The translations under genes and the position numbers were made by a program. Shown here in pieces: positions 1 to 8,742 of a stretch of 64,000 bases of DNA; the stretch's first letter is position 1; every line of letters starts with the position of its first letter. Origin of the DNA: Mycolicibacterium sp. GTDB taxonomy: Bacteria > Actinomycetota > Actinomycetes > Mycobacteriales > Mycobacteriaceae. The notes beneath the pieces were generated by a model. That model was given only the letters and a program-made list of their open reading frames with translations, was not told where the DNA came from and made no database searches. The stretch spans positions 124,001-188,000 of the forward strand of contig JACJWN010000010.1 in assembly GCA_020637165.1 (NCBI GenBank), written 5' to 3'.

Positions 1-351
1 TCCGAAAGCGGTGTCGAACAGGTTCGGCTCACGCTGCGCGAATTCGACATAGGCGCGGCCGACTGCTCGGAACCGTTCGCGCGCGGTTGCTGTGCGGCTC
101 CGGCGGGTCGTGACAGTTTCCCGTTCGGCGATGAGGAACTCGGCCAGTGTCTCTCGGGCGGTCTGGGAGACCTCTGCCTGGAGTGCCTCGATGTTGGGGA
201 AGTGCCGGTAAACCGCGGCGGGCGAGACTCCGACCGCCTTGGCGAGAGCCCGAACCTGTACCCCGGCGGGCCCGACTCGCCGCGCCTCATCGAAGGCCGC
301 TTTGAGAATGGCCTCTCGCAGTGCCCCGTGGTGGTACCCGTTGCCTGCCAT
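1..351 (-). CDS. TetR family transcriptional regulator (3' end beyond the window)
   Basis: Only the first 117 codons are visible; the gene runs off the left edge. The ATG at 351 opens MAGNGYHHGALREAILKAAF, a typical TetR N-terminus. A helix-turn-helix follows at about residues 22-55 (VQVRALAKAVGVSPAAVYRHF). The ligand-binding C-terminal domain begins before the edge and cannot be judged. It is divergent from the DUF4188 gene with an 88-bp gap containing promoter-like and palindromic sequence. Local repression of itself and that neighbour is the usual arrangement for such pairs, but this is inference. The inducer is unknown. Confidence 0.9.
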   Translation of the reverse strand, partial: MAGNGYHHGALREAILKAAFDEARRVGPAGVQVRALAKAVGVSPAAVYRHFPNIEALQAEVSQTARETLAEFLIAERETVTTRRSRTATARERFRAVGRAYVEFAQREPNLFDTAFG

Positions 352-373
352 CCCGGGAAGTGTGCCACAGATG

Positions 374-402
374 TTGACAACGTACACATAGGCGATCATG
401 AT
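374..402 (+). promoter_or_regulatory. Candidate promoter with palindrome in the TetR/DUF4188 intergenic region
   Basis: A consensus -35 TTGACA (374-379) is followed 17 bp later by CATGAT (397-402), a 4/6 match to the -10. The -35 lies inside the palindrome GTTGACAAC (373-381), suitable for a dimeric repressor. A direct repeat TGTTCACA/TGTTCACA lies just downstream (about 403-418). The site is 38 bp upstream of the likely DUF4188 start at 440. TetR binding is inference from position. Confidence 0.45.
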
Positions 403-439
403 GTTCACAGTGTTCACATCAACTGAAGGCGAGACGGCG

Positions 440-955
440 ATGGCGACGGAAATCAACCGGGGGCGACAGACGTCGGACTTGGCGGATCGTGACGGGATCG
501 TGGTGTTCCTGATTGGGATGCGGATCAACCGACTATCGCGGGTCGGGCGCTGGGCGCCGGCGCTCATGGCGATGCCGGCGATGATCACCGAACTGGTCAA
601 AGACCCCTCGCGCGGACTGCTGGGACGCCCCCGCACTTTCCGGTCGGGCCGGACGATCCTGGTGGTGCAGTACTGGAACAGTTTTGACGATCTCGAAAGG
701 TATGCACGCGACCCGGGCGCATCGCACCTGCCCGCCTGGCGCAGGTTCAACCGGGCTATCCGGAACAACGGCGCGGTCGGCATCTTCCACGAGACCTACC
801 GGGTGCGGGCCGCCGACGCCGAGACGATCTACGTCAACATGCCCGCATTCGGACTGGCCGCGGCAACGTCAGAGATCCCGGTGGGGGCCGGGCGCCACAC
901 CGCGGCCGCCCGCCTCGGGCTTCGGCCGGACCGTGAGTCCGCCCAGTCGTGGTGA
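440..955 (+). CDS. DUF4188 family protein
   Basis: A 171-aa protein that I recognise as DUF4188-like: a compact alpha/beta-barrel fold resembling small monooxygenase-like domains, with the typical run FLIGMRINRLSRVGRW near the N-terminus and VVQYWNSFDDLERYARD in the middle. No catalytic residues are established for the family. ATG 440 (MATEINRG) is preferred over an in-frame ATG at 398 because 398 lies inside the promoter-like sequence. No signal peptide or membrane segment is visible. Divergent pairing with a TetR gene suggests an inducible detoxification or stress role; this is inference. Confidence 0.8.
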   Translation: MATEINRGRQTSDLADRDGIVVFLIGMRINRLSRVGRWAPALMAMPAMITELVKDPSRGLLGRPRTFRSGRTILVVQYWNSFDDLERYARDPGASHLPAWRRFNRAIRNNGAVGIFHETYRVRAADAETIYVNMPAFGLAAATSEIPVGAGRHTAAARLGLRPDRESAQSW

Positions 956-982
956 CCGCAGTCCTGAGTCGGGTGAGGGTCT

Positions 983-1010
983 GGGAACAAATTCCGCTGC
1001 CGTGCGGTTG
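983..1010 (+). promoter_or_regulatory. SigH-type promoter of dnaK operon
   Basis: GGGAACA (983-989) and GTTG (1007-1010) are separated by 17 bp between GGAACA and GTT. This matches the recalled mycobacterial SigH consensus GGGAAYA-N16/17-cGTTR. The site lies upstream of both HspR boxes and 129 bp before the dnaK ATG. The same elements with the same spacing recur before clpB. Known biology: dnaK and clpB are SigH-dependent on heat or oxidative stress in M. tuberculosis. A TTGACA at 1051-1056 could be part of a second, housekeeping promoter, but its -10 is poor. Confidence 0.7.
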
Positions 1011-1023
1011 TCGATAGCAGCAA

Positions 1024-1044
1024 CTTGAGTCAACCGGACTCAAC
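1024..1044 (+). promoter_or_regulatory. HAIR (HspR-binding inverted repeat) 1, dnaK
   Basis: CTTGAGT (1024-1030), a 7-bp spacer, then ACTCAAC (1038-1044). The HAIR consensus is CTTGAGT-N7-ACTCAAG, so only the final base differs. The box lies 14 bp downstream of the SigH-type -10 and therefore within or next to the initially transcribed region, where HspR would block transcription. HspR is encoded by the last gene of this operon, giving autoregulation. Confidence 0.9.
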
Positions 1045-1077
1045 TGTTGGTTGACAGCATCCGTTGTCTCCAGCAAG

Positions 1078-1098
1078 CTTGAGCCTGGTTCGCTCAGA
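1078..1098 (+). promoter_or_regulatory. Degenerate HAIR 2, dnaK
   Basis: CTTGAGC (1078-1084), 7 bp, then GCTCAGA (1092-1098). The left arm matches the consensus at 6/7; the right arm is weaker. It lies 54 bp downstream of HAIR 1, centre to centre, about five helical turns, so HspR bound at both could cooperate on one DNA face. Assigned by similarity and position only. Confidence 0.6.
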
Positions 1099-1138
1099 CC
1101 TACGTTTATCGGCATCTGTCTATCAGGAGGAACACAAC

Positions 1139-3004
1139 ATGGCTCGTGCGGTCGGCATCGACCTCGGGACCACCAACTCCGTCGTCGCGGTTCTCGAGGG
1201 TGGCGACCCTGTCGTCGTCGCCAACTCCGAGGGCTCCCGCACGACCCCGTCGGTGGTCGCGTTCGCGCGAAACGGCGAGGTGCTGGTCGGCCAGCCCGCC
1301 AAGAACCAGGCGGTGACCAACGTCGACCGCACCATCCGGTCGGTCAAGCGCCATATGGGCACCGACTGGTCCATCGAGATCGACGGGAAGAACTACACCG
1401 CCCAGGAGATCAGCGCGCGCGTGCTGCAGAAGCTCAAGCGCGACGCGGAGAGCTACCTCGGTGAGGACATCACCGACGCGGTCATCACCGTGCCCGCGTA
1501 CTTCAACGACGCCCAGCGGCAGGCCACCAAGGAGGCCGGACAGATCGCCGGCCTCAACGTCCTGCGCATCGTCAACGAGCCCACCGCCGCGGCCCTGGCC
1601 TACGGCCTGGACAAGGGCAGCAAGGAACAGACCATCCTGGTCTTCGACCTCGGCGGCGGCACCTTCGACGTCTCCCTGCTGGAGATCGGCGACGGAGTGG
1701 TCGAGGTGCGTGCCACCTCCGGTGACAACCACCTCGGTGGTGACGACTGGGACGACCGGATCGTCGAGTGGCTCGTCGACAAGTTCAAGGCGTCGGCCGG
1801 CATCGACCTGACCAAGGACAAGATGGCCATGCAGCGGCTGCGTGAGGCCGCCGAGAAGGCCAAAATCGAACTGAGCTCATCCCAGAGCACCTCGATCAAC
1901 CTGCCCTACATCACCGTCGACGCGGACAAGAACCCGCTGTTCCTCGACGAGCAGCTGACCCGTTCGGAGTTCCAGAAGATCACCCAGGATCTGCTGGATC
2001 GCACCCGCGCGCCGTTCCAGCAGGTCATCAAGGATGCCGGCATCTCGGTGTCCGATATCGACCACGTGGTGCTGGTCGGCGGCTCGACCCGCATGCCCGC
2101 GGTCACCGAGCTGGTCAAGGAACTCACCGGCGGCAAGGAACCCAACAAGGGCGTCAACCCCGATGAGGTCGTCGCCGTGGGTGCCGCGCTGCAGGCAGGT
2201 GTGCTCAAGGGCGAGGTCAAGGACGTTCTGCTGCTGGACGTCACCCCGCTGAGCCTGGGCATCGAGACCAAGGGCGGGGTGATGACCAAGCTGATCGAGC
2301 GCAACACCACCATCCCGACCAAGCGGTCGGAGACCTTCACCACCGCCGACGACAACCAGCCGTCGGTGCAGATCCAGGTCTTCCAGGGTGAGCGCGAGAT
2401 CGCGGCGCACAACAAGCTGCTCGGCAGCTTCGAGCTGACCGGTATCCCGCCGGCTCCGCGTGGCGTGCCCCAGATCGAGGTGACCTTCGACATCGACGCC
2501 AACGGCATCGTGCACGTCACGGCCAAGGACAAGGGCACCGGCAAGGAGAACACGATCAAGATCCAGGAGGGCTCCGGCCTGTCCAAGGAGGAGATCGACC
2601 GGATGGTCAAGGACGCCGAGGCCCACGCCGATGAGGACCGCAAGCGCCGCGAGGAGGCCGACGTCCGCAACCAGGCCGAGTCGCTGGTCTACCAGACGGA
2701 GAAGTTCGTCGCCGAGCAGCGGACGGCCGAGGGTGGCTCCAAGGTTCCCGAGGACACCCTCGGCAAGGTCGACGCCGCGATCGCCGAGGCCAAGACCGCG
2801 CTGGGTGGTTCCGATATCGGCGCCATCAAATCCGCGATGGAGAAGCTGGGCACCGAGTCCCAGGCTCTGGGCCAGGCGATCTACGAGGCGACCCAGGCCG
2901 AGCAGGCCGCCGGCGGCGGCTTCGAGGGCGGCGCCCCGGGTGGTTCCGGTGCTGACGACGTCGTGGACGCCGAGGTCGTCGAGGACGATCAGGAGCCCAA
3001 GTGA
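1139..3004 (+). CDS. dnaK: Chaperone DnaK (Hsp70)
   Basis: A 621-aa cytosolic ATP-dependent chaperone, close to the 625 aa of the M. tuberculosis protein. The nucleotide-binding domain (about residues 1-355) carries phosphate-1 [10 protein letters not shown] at residue 4 and phosphate-2 [10 protein letters not shown]. The linker and substrate-binding domain follow ([19 protein letters not shown]), then a helical lid and an acidic tail ending in DDQEPK. ATG 1139 is chosen because AGGAGG (1125-1130) lies 8 nt upstream; an in-frame start at 1064 would be inside the regulatory region. The stop overlaps the GTG of grpE (GTGA), indicating translational coupling. Expression is expected under SigH activation and HspR repression. 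DnaK is also the known HspR co-repressor. Confidence 0.99.
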   Translation: MARAVGIDLGTTNSVVAVLEGGDPVVVANSEGSRTTPSVVAFARNGEVLVGQPAKNQAVTNVDRTIRSVKRHMGTDWSIEIDGKNYTAQEISARVLQKLKRDAESYLGEDITDAVITVPAYFNDAQRQATKEAGQIAGLNVLRIVNEPTAAALAYGLDKGSKEQTILVFDLGGGTFDVSLLEIGDGVVEVRATSGDNHLGGDDWDDRIVEWLVDKFKASAGIDLTKDKMAMQRLREAAEKAKIELSSSQSTSINLPYITVDADKNPLFLDEQLTRSEFQKITQDLLDRTRAPFQQVIKDAGISVSDIDHVVLVGGSTRMPAVTELVKELTGGKEPNKGVNPDEVVAVGAALQAGVLKGEVKDVLLLDVTPLSLGIETKGGVMTKLIERNTTIPTKRSETFTTADDNQPSVQIQVFQGEREIAAHNKLLGSFELTGIPPAPRGVPQIEVTFDIDANGIVHVTAKDKGTGKENTIKIQEGSGLSKEEIDRMVKDAEAHADEDRKRREEADVRNQAESLVYQTEKFVAEQRTAEGGSKVPEDTLGKVDAAIAEAKTALGGSDIGAIKSAMEKLGTESQALGQAIYEATQAEQAAGGGFEGGAPGGSGADDVVDAEVVEDDQEPK

Positions 3005-3642
3005 CCTATCCGGAAGGGACTCAGGGAATGTCTCCGGAGGACCGCGACGAACCGGTCACCTTCACCGACAAGCGGCGGATCGACCCGCAGACCGGTGAGG
3101 TGCGTGAGGGTGTTCCCGGCCCGGCCCCCAGTGGGCCGGGACCGGGGACCCCGCCCGGTGCGGCCGACGCCGACAAGGTCGCTGAGCTCACCGCCGATCT
3201 CAAGCGGGTGCAGGCTGACTTCGCCAACTACCGCAAACGGGCGTTGCGCGACCACGAGGTGGCCGCCGAACGGGCCAAGGCCGTCGTCGTGAGCCAGTTG
3301 CTCACGGTGCTCGACGACCTCGACCGTGCCCGCAGCCACGGCGACCTCGAGTCCGGCCCGCTGAAGTCGGTGGCCGACAAGTTGGCCGGCGCGCTCAACG
3401 GGCTGGGCCTGGCCCCCTTCGGCGCCGAGGGCGAGCCTTTCGACCCGTCGTTGCACGAAGCCGTGCAGCACGAGGGCGACGGCTCCAACCCGGTGATCGG
3501 GCACGTCATGCGTCAGGGCTACAAGTTCGGTGACCAGGTGCTGCGGCACGCACTCGTCGGTGTGGTCGACGCGGTCGGTGAAGCCGACACGCCCGCCGGT
3601 GGTGCGGACGCCGACCCGCACACCGCAGAATCAGATCAGTGA
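3001..3642 (+). CDS. grpE: Nucleotide exchange factor GrpE
   Basis: A 213-aa DnaK co-chaperone that releases ADP from DnaK. Layout: a disordered Pro/Gly-rich N-terminus (about residues 35-55), a long helix ([22 protein letters not shown], shown here only by its ends KVAEL and NYRKR, about residues 59-81), then the beta-wing domain ([18 protein letters not shown], about 140-157) typical of GrpE. GTG 3001 overlaps the dnaK stop by 4 bp. An internal ATG at 3028 is a possible alternative but would break the overlap. Slightly shorter than the M. tuberculosis homologue (about 235 aa), mainly in the disordered ends. Confidence 0.97.
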   Translation: MTYPEGTQGMSPEDRDEPVTFTDKRRIDPQTGEVREGVPGPAPSGPGPGTPPGAADADKVAELTADLKRVQADFANYRKRALRDHEVAAERAKAVVVSQLLTVLDDLDRARSHGDLESGPLKSVADKLAGALNGLGLAPFGAEGEPFDPSLHEAVQHEGDGSNPVIGHVMRQGYKFGDQVLRHALVGVVDAVGEADTPAGGADADPHTAESDQ

Positions 3643-3684
3643 TCTCAGCGCGTCCGGGAGATCCGGGAAAGGAGGTGACGCCGG

Positions 3685-4878
3685 ATGGTTCAACGCGAAT
3701 GGGTTGAGAAGGATTTCTACAAGGTGCTCGGCGTCTCCTCCGACGCCGCCGACAGCGAGATCAAGCGGGTCGCCAAGAAGCTGCTGGCCGAGAACCATCC
3801 CGACCGCAATCCGAACAATCCCGCTGCCGAGGAGCGTTACAAGGAAGTCGGCGAGGCCCGCGATGTGCTGACCGACCCGGCCAAGCGCAAGGAGTACGAC
3901 GAGACGCGGCGGATGTTCGCCTCGGGTGGTTTCGGCCGCCGCTTCGGCGGTGGCGGGGGCGGCGGTGGCGGCGGCTTCAGCGGCTACGAGGACGGCACCG
4001 GCGGGTTCAACCTCAACGACCTGTTCGGTCAGGCCGGCCAGGACGGCGGGGCCAATATCGGCGACCTTTTCGGCGGGCTGTTCGGCCGGGGCGGCGCGCA
4101 GCCGCGCACCACGCGGCCGCGCCGCGGCAAGGATCTGGAAACCGAGACCGAGCTGGACTTCCTCGAGGCCACCAAGGGCGTCGAGATGCCCCTGCGGCTG
4201 ACCAGCCCGGCGCCGTGCACCAACTGCCACGGCAGTGGTGCCCGCCCGGGCACCAGTCCCAAGGTGTGCGCCAGCTGCAACGGCTCGGGGATGATCAACC
4301 GCAACCAGGGCGCGTTCGGGTTCTCCGAACCGTGTACCGATTGCCGTGGCAGCGGTTCGATCATCGAGCACCCGTGCGACGAGTGCCGGGGCACCGGGGT
4401 GACCACCCGCAGCCGGACCGTCAGAGTGCGCATTCCCCCCGGTGTGGAGGACGGCCAACGGATCCGGCTGGCGGGCCAGGGTGAGGCCGGGCTGCGCGGG
4501 GCGCCCTCGGGCGACCTGTATGTCACCGTGCACGTGCGACCGGACAAGGTGTTCGGTCGCAACGGCGACGACCTGACCGTGACCGTTCCGGTGGGCTTCA
4601 CCGAACTGGCCTTGGGCACAACGCTTTCGGTGCCAACCCTGGACGGCAAGGTGGGCGTCAAGGTGCCCAAGGGCACCGCTGACGGACGCATCCTGCGGGT
4701 GCGTGGGCGCGGGGTGCCCAAGCGCAGCGGCGGGGCCGGTGATCTGCTGGTCACGGTCAAGGTCGCGGTGCCGCCCACGCTGGAGGGGCCGGCGCTGGAG
4801 GCGCTGGAGGCCTACGCCGCGGCGGAGAAGGCCAGTGGCTTCGACCCGCGCGCGGGCTGGGCGGGCAATCGGCCATGA
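3685..4878 (+). CDS. dnaJ1: Chaperone DnaJ (type I, DnaJ1)
   Basis: A 397-aa type I J-protein that stimulates DnaK ATPase and delivers substrates. J domain at about residues 10-75 with the HPD triad at 38-40. Gly/Phe-rich region at about 85-130, including a run of ten or more Gly. Four zinc-finger CxxCxGxG repeats follow: CTNCHGSG, CASCNGSG, CTDCRGSG, CDECRGTG. The C-terminal beta-sandwich domains carry substrate binding. A strong AAAGGAGGTGA ribosome site precedes the ATG. The stop overlaps the hspR ATG (ATGA). The operon position dnaK-grpE-dnaJ-hspR identifies it as DnaJ1; mycobacteria usually have a second DnaJ elsewhere. Confidence 0.98.
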   Translation: MVQREWVEKDFYKVLGVSSDAADSEIKRVAKKLLAENHPDRNPNNPAAEERYKEVGEARDVLTDPAKRKEYDETRRMFASGGFGRRFGGGGGGGGGGFSGYEDGTGGFNLNDLFGQAGQDGGANIGDLFGGLFGRGGAQPRTTRPRRGKDLETETELDFLEATKGVEMPLRLTSPAPCTNCHGSGARPGTSPKVCASCNGSGMINRNQGAFGFSEPCTDCRGSGSIIEHPCDECRGTGVTTRSRTVRVRIPPGVEDGQRIRLAGQGEAGLRGAPSGDLYVTVHVRPDKVFGRNGDDLTVTVPVGFTELALGTTLSVPTLDGKVGVKVPKGTADGRILRVRGRGVPKRSGGAGDLLVTVKVAVPPTLEGPALEALEAYAAAEKASGFDPRAGWAGNRP

Positions 4879-5249
4879 CCGCCGCCGGCGAGCCGCGGGA
4901 GCACCGGACCTTTCTGATCTCGGTGGCAGCCGAACTCGCCGGGATGCACGCCCAGACGTTGCGCACCTATGACCGGCTGGGCCTGGTGCAACCCGAGCGC
5001 AGTGCCGGCGGCGGCCGGCGCTACTCCGAGCGCGACGTCGAACTGCTGCGCGAGATCCAGCGGCTGTCCCAGGACGAGGGTGTGAACCTGGCCGGGATCA
5101 AGCGCATCATCGAGTTGTCCAATCAGGTGGAGGCCTTGCAGGCGCGCGTCGCCGAGATCAGCGCGGAATTGGCACGCTCCAAGCCGCGCCGGGATCTGGC
5201 GGTGGTGCCCAAGAGCACGGCCGTGGTGGTCTGGAAGCCCCGCCGCTAG
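4875..5249 (+). CDS. hspR: Heat-shock repressor HspR (MerR family)
   Basis: A 124-aa MerR-type repressor of the dnaK and clpB operons. Winged helix-turn-helix at about residues 13-82 (LISVAAELAGMHAQTLRTYD), then a short coiled coil (EALQARVAEISAELARSK) for dimerisation, and a hydrophobic tail ending AVVVWKPRR. In HspR proteins that tail is reported to couple repression to DnaK availability. Overlaps dnaJ by 4 bp, so repressor and chaperones are made together. Its targets are visible here: HAIR boxes at 1024-1044, 1078-1098 and 14418-14438. Transcription probably ends at the palindrome 5263-5319. Confidence 0.97.
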   Translation: MTAAGEPREHRTFLISVAAELAGMHAQTLRTYDRLGLVQPERSAGGGRRYSERDVELLREIQRLSQDEGVNLAGIKRIIELSNQVEALQARVAEISAELARSKPRRDLAVVPKSTAVVVWKPRR

Positions 5250-5262
5250 TCAGTTGGTGGCC

Positions 5263-5319
5263 GAGCAGACGCAAAGGACCCCGACACGCCGAGCGTGTCG
5301 GGGTCCTTTGCGTCTGCTC
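5263..5319. terminator. Perfect 27-bp palindrome after hspR (GAGCAGACGCAAA family)
   Basis: The left arm 5263-5289 and right arm 5293-5319 are exact reverse complements (27 bp) with a 3-nt loop. It starts GAGCAGACGCAAAGGACCCC. No strong T-tract follows, but the stem is extremely stable. It sits between the convergent hspR and aldose-epimerase genes, so it probably terminates both directions. The outer sequence is shared with palindromes at 17057-17112 and 45646-45706, marking a dispersed repeat family rather than a one-off terminator. Confidence 0.85.
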
Positions 5320-5335
5320 ACCCGGGGGCGAGGCG

Positions 5336-6238
5336 TCAGCTCACCCGGATGGTGAAGGTCGCGCTGGCCGGGCGCCCCGGGACCGCGACGCTGTAGCCGC
5401 CCTTGCGTAGCGCATTGGTCGGGGCGGTCATCGGTTCGATGCCCACTACGTCGTCGTTGTCGGGGGCGAAGATCTGCACCGCCGGGTAACCGTGGTCGAA
5501 GATCACCTCGATGCGGCGGTTCCCGCCGGACAGCGCGAACACCCCACCCTGGGGGACCTCGTCGAACCCGTCGTCGAAGACCCGCTCGCCCAGCAACTCC
5601 GACTGCGCGGGCCAGTCCTCGGTGGCCCCGGTCGGGATGCCCCAGTGGTCGACCGGTAGGTGCCGCATCGGCGGGGTCTCCAGGCGCCACTCGGCGCGCG
5701 GCACGTCCGGGATGGTCAGGTACGGGTGGAAGCCGAAGCACAGCGGCACCGAAGCCGAGGTGGTCGGGGTAACCGTGGCTTCGATGGTCAGCTCACGGTT
5801 GGCCACCGTGATGTCGAGGGTCACCACGTGTGGGAAAGGGAAGGAGGTCAGCAGCCGCGGCTGGCCGCCGAAGTCAAGGTCGGCGGTCAGCCGGTTGTCG
5901 GCCAGTTGCTTGACCAGCCAGCCCGGGTAGGCCGCCAGCACACCGTGGATCACCAGGCCGTGCTCGTCGGAGCGCACCCCGCCGACGCCGGGGGTCAGCG
6001 TCACCGCGCCGCCGTCCACCGCGTAGCCGTTGGCGCTGAGCCGGTTGGCCCACGGATAGAGGATCGGAATGCCCATGGTCTTGCCGGTGGTCAGGTAGGC
6101 GTTGATCCCGCGCCGCTGACCGAGCATCTCGACGCCCCCGTCCGACAGCGATGTGCACACCATTCCCGCCGACGGAACGAAGGTGGCGGACAGCGCGGAG
6201 GACGGGTCTTTCAGGGTGATCGAGGGCAGCTGGGCCAT
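5336..6238 (-). CDS. Aldose 1-epimerase family protein (GalM-like)
   Basis: A 300-aa galactose-mutarotase-fold protein, predicted to interconvert alpha and beta anomers of a sugar or to bind a hexose-6-phosphate. The signature CFGFHPYLTIPD supplies the conserved catalytic His, and a second His region lies at GLVIHGVLAAYPGW. ATG 6238 (MAQLPSITLKDP) is preferred; an upstream in-frame start at 6280 adds 14 residues that look non-coding. No signal peptide, so cytosolic. Downstream of and co-directional with the ACP operon with a 47-bp gap, so it may be read through, but it has no obvious functional link. The substrate cannot be told from sequence. Confidence 0.88.
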   Translation of the reverse strand: MAQLPSITLKDPSSALSATFVPSAGMVCTSLSDGGVEMLGQRRGINAYLTTGKTMGIPILYPWANRLSANGYAVDGGAVTLTPGVGGVRSDEHGLVIHGVLAAYPGWLVKQLADNRLTADLDFGGQPRLLTSFPFPHVVTLDITVANRELTIEATVTPTTSASVPLCFGFHPYLTIPDVPRAEWRLETPPMRHLPVDHWGIPTGATEDWPAQSELLGERVFDDGFDEVPQGGVFALSGGNRRIEVIFDHGYPAVQIFAPDNDDVVGIEPMTAPTNALRKGGYSVAVPGRPASATFTIRVS

Positions 6239-6285
6239 CGTCGGATTGTGCCACGACCGGCCCGTGGTTGACCAAGCCACGGCTC

Positions 6286-6528
6286 TCAGCGGTGCTGGTC
6301 GATATAGCCGGTCAGATCCTCGATCGTGCGCAGGAAGGCGTACTGCGATTCGGGGATGTCGACCTCGAAGCGCTTGTGCAGCCGGACCAGGAAGTTCAGC
6401 CAGTCCATCGAGTCCAGGTCCACCTGATCGCGCAGCAGTTCGGTGTCGCTGAGGTCGCCCTCCTCGATCTCCGGGGCGATCGCGAGCAGTTCGGCCACCA
6501 CACCCGACCGGATCTCGTCTTTGCTCAT
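6286..6528 (-). CDS. Acyl carrier protein
   Basis: An 80-aa stand-alone acyl carrier protein. The phosphopantetheine attachment site is Ser40 in VDLDSMDWLNFL, the DSM/DSL context. The protein is acidic with the usual four-helix pattern. It is the last gene of the minus-strand operon after the E2 gene, 13 bp downstream of it. ACPs are usually found with fatty-acid or polyketide genes; here the neighbours are an acyl-CoA synthetase and 2-oxoacid dehydrogenase subunits. That suggests an acyl group made by the dehydrogenase or the synthetase may be carried on this ACP (inference). It is not the housekeeping AcpM, which is longer and sits with kasA/kasB. Confidence 0.93.
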   Translation of the reverse strand: MSKDEIRSGVVAELLAIAPEIEEGDLSDTELLRDQVDLDSMDWLNFLVRLHKRFEVDIPESQYAFLRTIEDLTGYIDQHR

Positions 6529-6541
6529 CTGATGTTGCCTC

Positions 6542-7765
6542 CTACAACTCCTGCGGCCGCTGCAGCAGCCGGTCGATCTCGGCCAGGAACAGCGCGCCCC
6601 GGGCCCCGTCGCTGGCCCGGTGGTCGGCGGCCAGGCTGGACTGCACCGTGGTGGCCACCCGGATGCCGCCGTCGACCACGACCACCCGCTGGGCGGGCCG
6701 ACCGAAGCCCACGATGGCGACCTGTTCGGGGTAGATCACCCCGAACACCGCGTCCACGCCCTTCTCGCCCAGGTTGGTCACCGTGATCGTCGGGTCCGAC
6801 ATCTCCGAACTGCGTAGTGACCCTGCCCGGGCGCGGGCCACCAGATCGGTCAGATCGGCCATCAGCTCCGCCAGCGGCTTCTCCGAGACGTCGTGGATGG
6901 CCGGGGCCACCAGGCCGCCGCCGCGAAGCGAGATCGCCACCCCGACATGCTGTCCGGCCGCGGGCTGGAAACCGTCATCGCGCCAGAACCCGTTGAACTC
7001 GGGGAACTTTCGCGCGGCCAGCGCCACCGCCTTGAGTTGCAGCACCGCCGGAAGCAGCCGTTCGGTGATCGGCCGCCCGGCGTTCTGCTCGGTCAGCCAG
7101 GCCAGCGCGGGATCAAGGATGATCTCGTTGGCCAGGTAGTAGTGCGGGATCTCCCGCTTGGAGCGGCTCATCGCCGCGGCGATCGAGGCGCGCATGGCCG
7201 CGCCGCGCTCGCGGGCTTTCTCCGCCGCGGACTTCGGCGCCGCGGTCGCCGGCCGCGGGGGAGTGGGTGGCGGTGCCGGCTTCTCGTGGTGGGCGGTGGC
7301 CGCGGCATGCTCGACATCGCGCAGGGTGATCGCACCCTGCGGTCCGGTCCCGGTCAGCCCCTTGAGGTCCACTCCCAGGGTGACCGCGGTTCGGCGGGCG
7401 ACCGGTGACACCCACAGCCGGTGCCCGACGGGTGCGGACGGCGCGGGCCGTGCAGGCGCCGGAGACGTTTCGGCGGGGGCGGGCGCCGCGGCCGGCTCAG
7501 GGCGGGCGCTCGGCGCGCCCGGCGACTCCCCGGGTTCGAGCAGCGTGGCCAGGGGGGTGCCGACGGCGACGGTCTGCCCGACCGGCACCAGCAACTCCTG
7601 CACGACCCCGTCGTGCCAGCACTCGATTTCCACTGCGGCCTTGGTGGTTTCGACGACCGCGACGATCTGGCCGCGGGTGACGGCGTCGCCGGGTTTGACC
7701 CGCCACTCGTCGAGGGTGCCCTCGTCCATGTCCGCGCCCAGGGTGGGCATCACGAAGTCGATCAT
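6542..7765 (-). CDS. 2-oxoacid dehydrogenase E2 (dihydrolipoyl acyltransferase)
   Basis: A 407-aa E2 core. It carries one N-terminal lipoyl domain (residues 1-78) with lipoyl-Lys42 in ETTKAAVE, an Ala/Pro linker, a peripheral subunit-binding domain at about 117-155 ([16 protein letters not shown]), a second Ala/Pro linker, and the acyltransferase domain with the HRASDG motif at about 382-387 (the HxxxDG catalytic signature). It moves the acyl group from lipoamide to CoA or possibly to the adjacent ACP. The ATG at 7765 overlaps the E1beta stop (ATGA); longer upstream readings are out of character. No E3 gene is in the operon, so a shared lipoamide dehydrogenase is assumed. Substrate (pyruvate, acetoin or branched) is unresolved. 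Confidence 0.94.
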   Translation of the reverse strand: MIDFVMPTLGADMDEGTLDEWRVKPGDAVTRGQIVAVVETTKAAVEIECWHDGVVQELLVPVGQTVAVGTPLATLLEPGESPGAPSARPEPAAAPAPAETSPAPARPAPSAPVGHRLWVSPVARRTAVTLGVDLKGLTGTGPQGAITLRDVEHAAATAHHEKPAPPPTPPRPATAAPKSAAEKARERGAAMRASIAAAMSRSKREIPHYYLANEIILDPALAWLTEQNAGRPITERLLPAVLQLKAVALAARKFPEFNGFWRDDGFQPAAGQHVGVAISLRGGGLVAPAIHDVSEKPLAELMADLTDLVARARAGSLRSSEMSDPTITVTNLGEKGVDAVFGVIYPEQVAIVGFGRPAQRVVVVDGGIRVATTVQSSLAADHRASDGARGALFLAEIDRLLQRPQEL

Positions 7766-8742
7766 CGCGGGCTCTCGCCGAACAGGCCGCGCACCGCGGC
7801 GACGATCCCGTCCACTTGGGGCAGGGCGGCCTGTTCGAGGTGCTTGGCGTAGGGGATCGGCACCTCGGCGGTGCATACCCGGGCGATCGGCGCGTCGAGT
7901 TCGTAGAACCCCTGCTCGACGATCCGCGCGCTGATCTCCCCGGCCAGGCTGCCGGTGCGCCAGCCCTCGTCGACCACCACCACGCGGTGGGTCTTGCGCA
8001 CCGACTCCAACATGGTGGCGTCGTCCAGAGGCCGCAACACCCGAAGGTCGATCACCTCGCAGTCGATTCCGCCGCGGGCCAGTTCCTCGGCAGCCTCCAG
8101 TGCCTTGGGCAGGCAGCCTCCGTAGGTGATGACGGTGACGTCGCCGCCGGAGCGGCGCACCGCCGCCGTGCGGATATCGGTCGCCTCCAGGGATTCCAGG
8201 TCGTCGCCGAGGTTGTAGAGGGCGACGTGCTCGAAGATCACCACCGGATCGGGATGGGTCAACGCGGTGCGCAGCATGCCGTAGGCGTCGGCGACGGTGG
8301 CCGGCGCGAGCACGGTGATCCCCGGGATGTGGGCGTACCAGTTCTCCAGACTGTGCGAATGTTGCGCTGCCAGTTGACGTCCCGCTCCGGTGGCCATCCG
8401 CACCACGACCGGCACCGAGAACTGGCCGCCGGACATGTGCCGCAGCGCGGCTGCGGTGTTGACGATCTGGTCCAGCGCCAGCATGCTGAAGTTCACCGTC
8501 ATGACCTCGACGATGGGTCGCAGCCCGTTCAGCGACGCCCCGATCCCGATCCCGACGAACCCGAGTTCGGACAGCGGGGTGTCGCGGATGCGCTCGGGCC
8601 CGAACTCGGCGAGCAGTCCCTTGGAGGCGGCGTAGGTGCCGCCGTAGCGGCCGACGTCCTCGCCGAGCAGCACCACGGTCTCGTCGGCCCGCATGGCATC
8701 GGCGATCGCGTCGTGGACGGCGCTGCGATAGGTGGTCTTCAC
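7762..8742 (-). CDS. 2-oxoacid dehydrogenase E1 component, beta subunit
   Basis: A 326-aa transketolase-fold subunit forming an alpha2beta2 E1 with the upstream gene. Features: [20 protein letters not shown] near residue 23, the subunit-interface region [18 protein letters not shown], and the C-terminal segment [18 protein letters not shown] that is typical of pyruvate and acetoin E1beta. The GTG at 8742 overlaps the E1alpha stop (GTGA); this is the only start that fits length and coupling. Length matches the family (about 325-330 aa). It could belong to a pyruvate, acetoin or related 2-oxoacid complex; the C-terminal segment favours the pyruvate/acetoin group over the branched-chain one. Confidence 0.94.
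   Translation of the reverse strand: MKTTYRSAVHDAIADAMRADETVVLLGEDVGRYGGTYAASKGLLAEFGPERIRDTPLSELGFVGIGIGASLNGLRPIVEVMTVNFSMLALDQIVNTAAALRHMSGGQFSVPVVVRMATGAGRQLAAQHSHSLENWYAHIPGITVLAPATVADAYGMLRTALTHPDPVVIFEHVALYNLGDDLESLEATDIRTAAVRRSGGDVTVITYGGCLPKALEAAEELARGGIDCEVIDLRVLRPLDDATMLESVRKTHRVVVVDEGWRTGSLAGEISARIVEQGFYELDAPIARVCTAEVPIPYAKHLEQAALPQVDGIVAAVRGLFGESPR

Noticed and set aside
6239-6280. Upstream in-frame start for the aldose epimerase (6280)
   Set aside because: Adds residues unlike the family; ATG 6238 is the better start.
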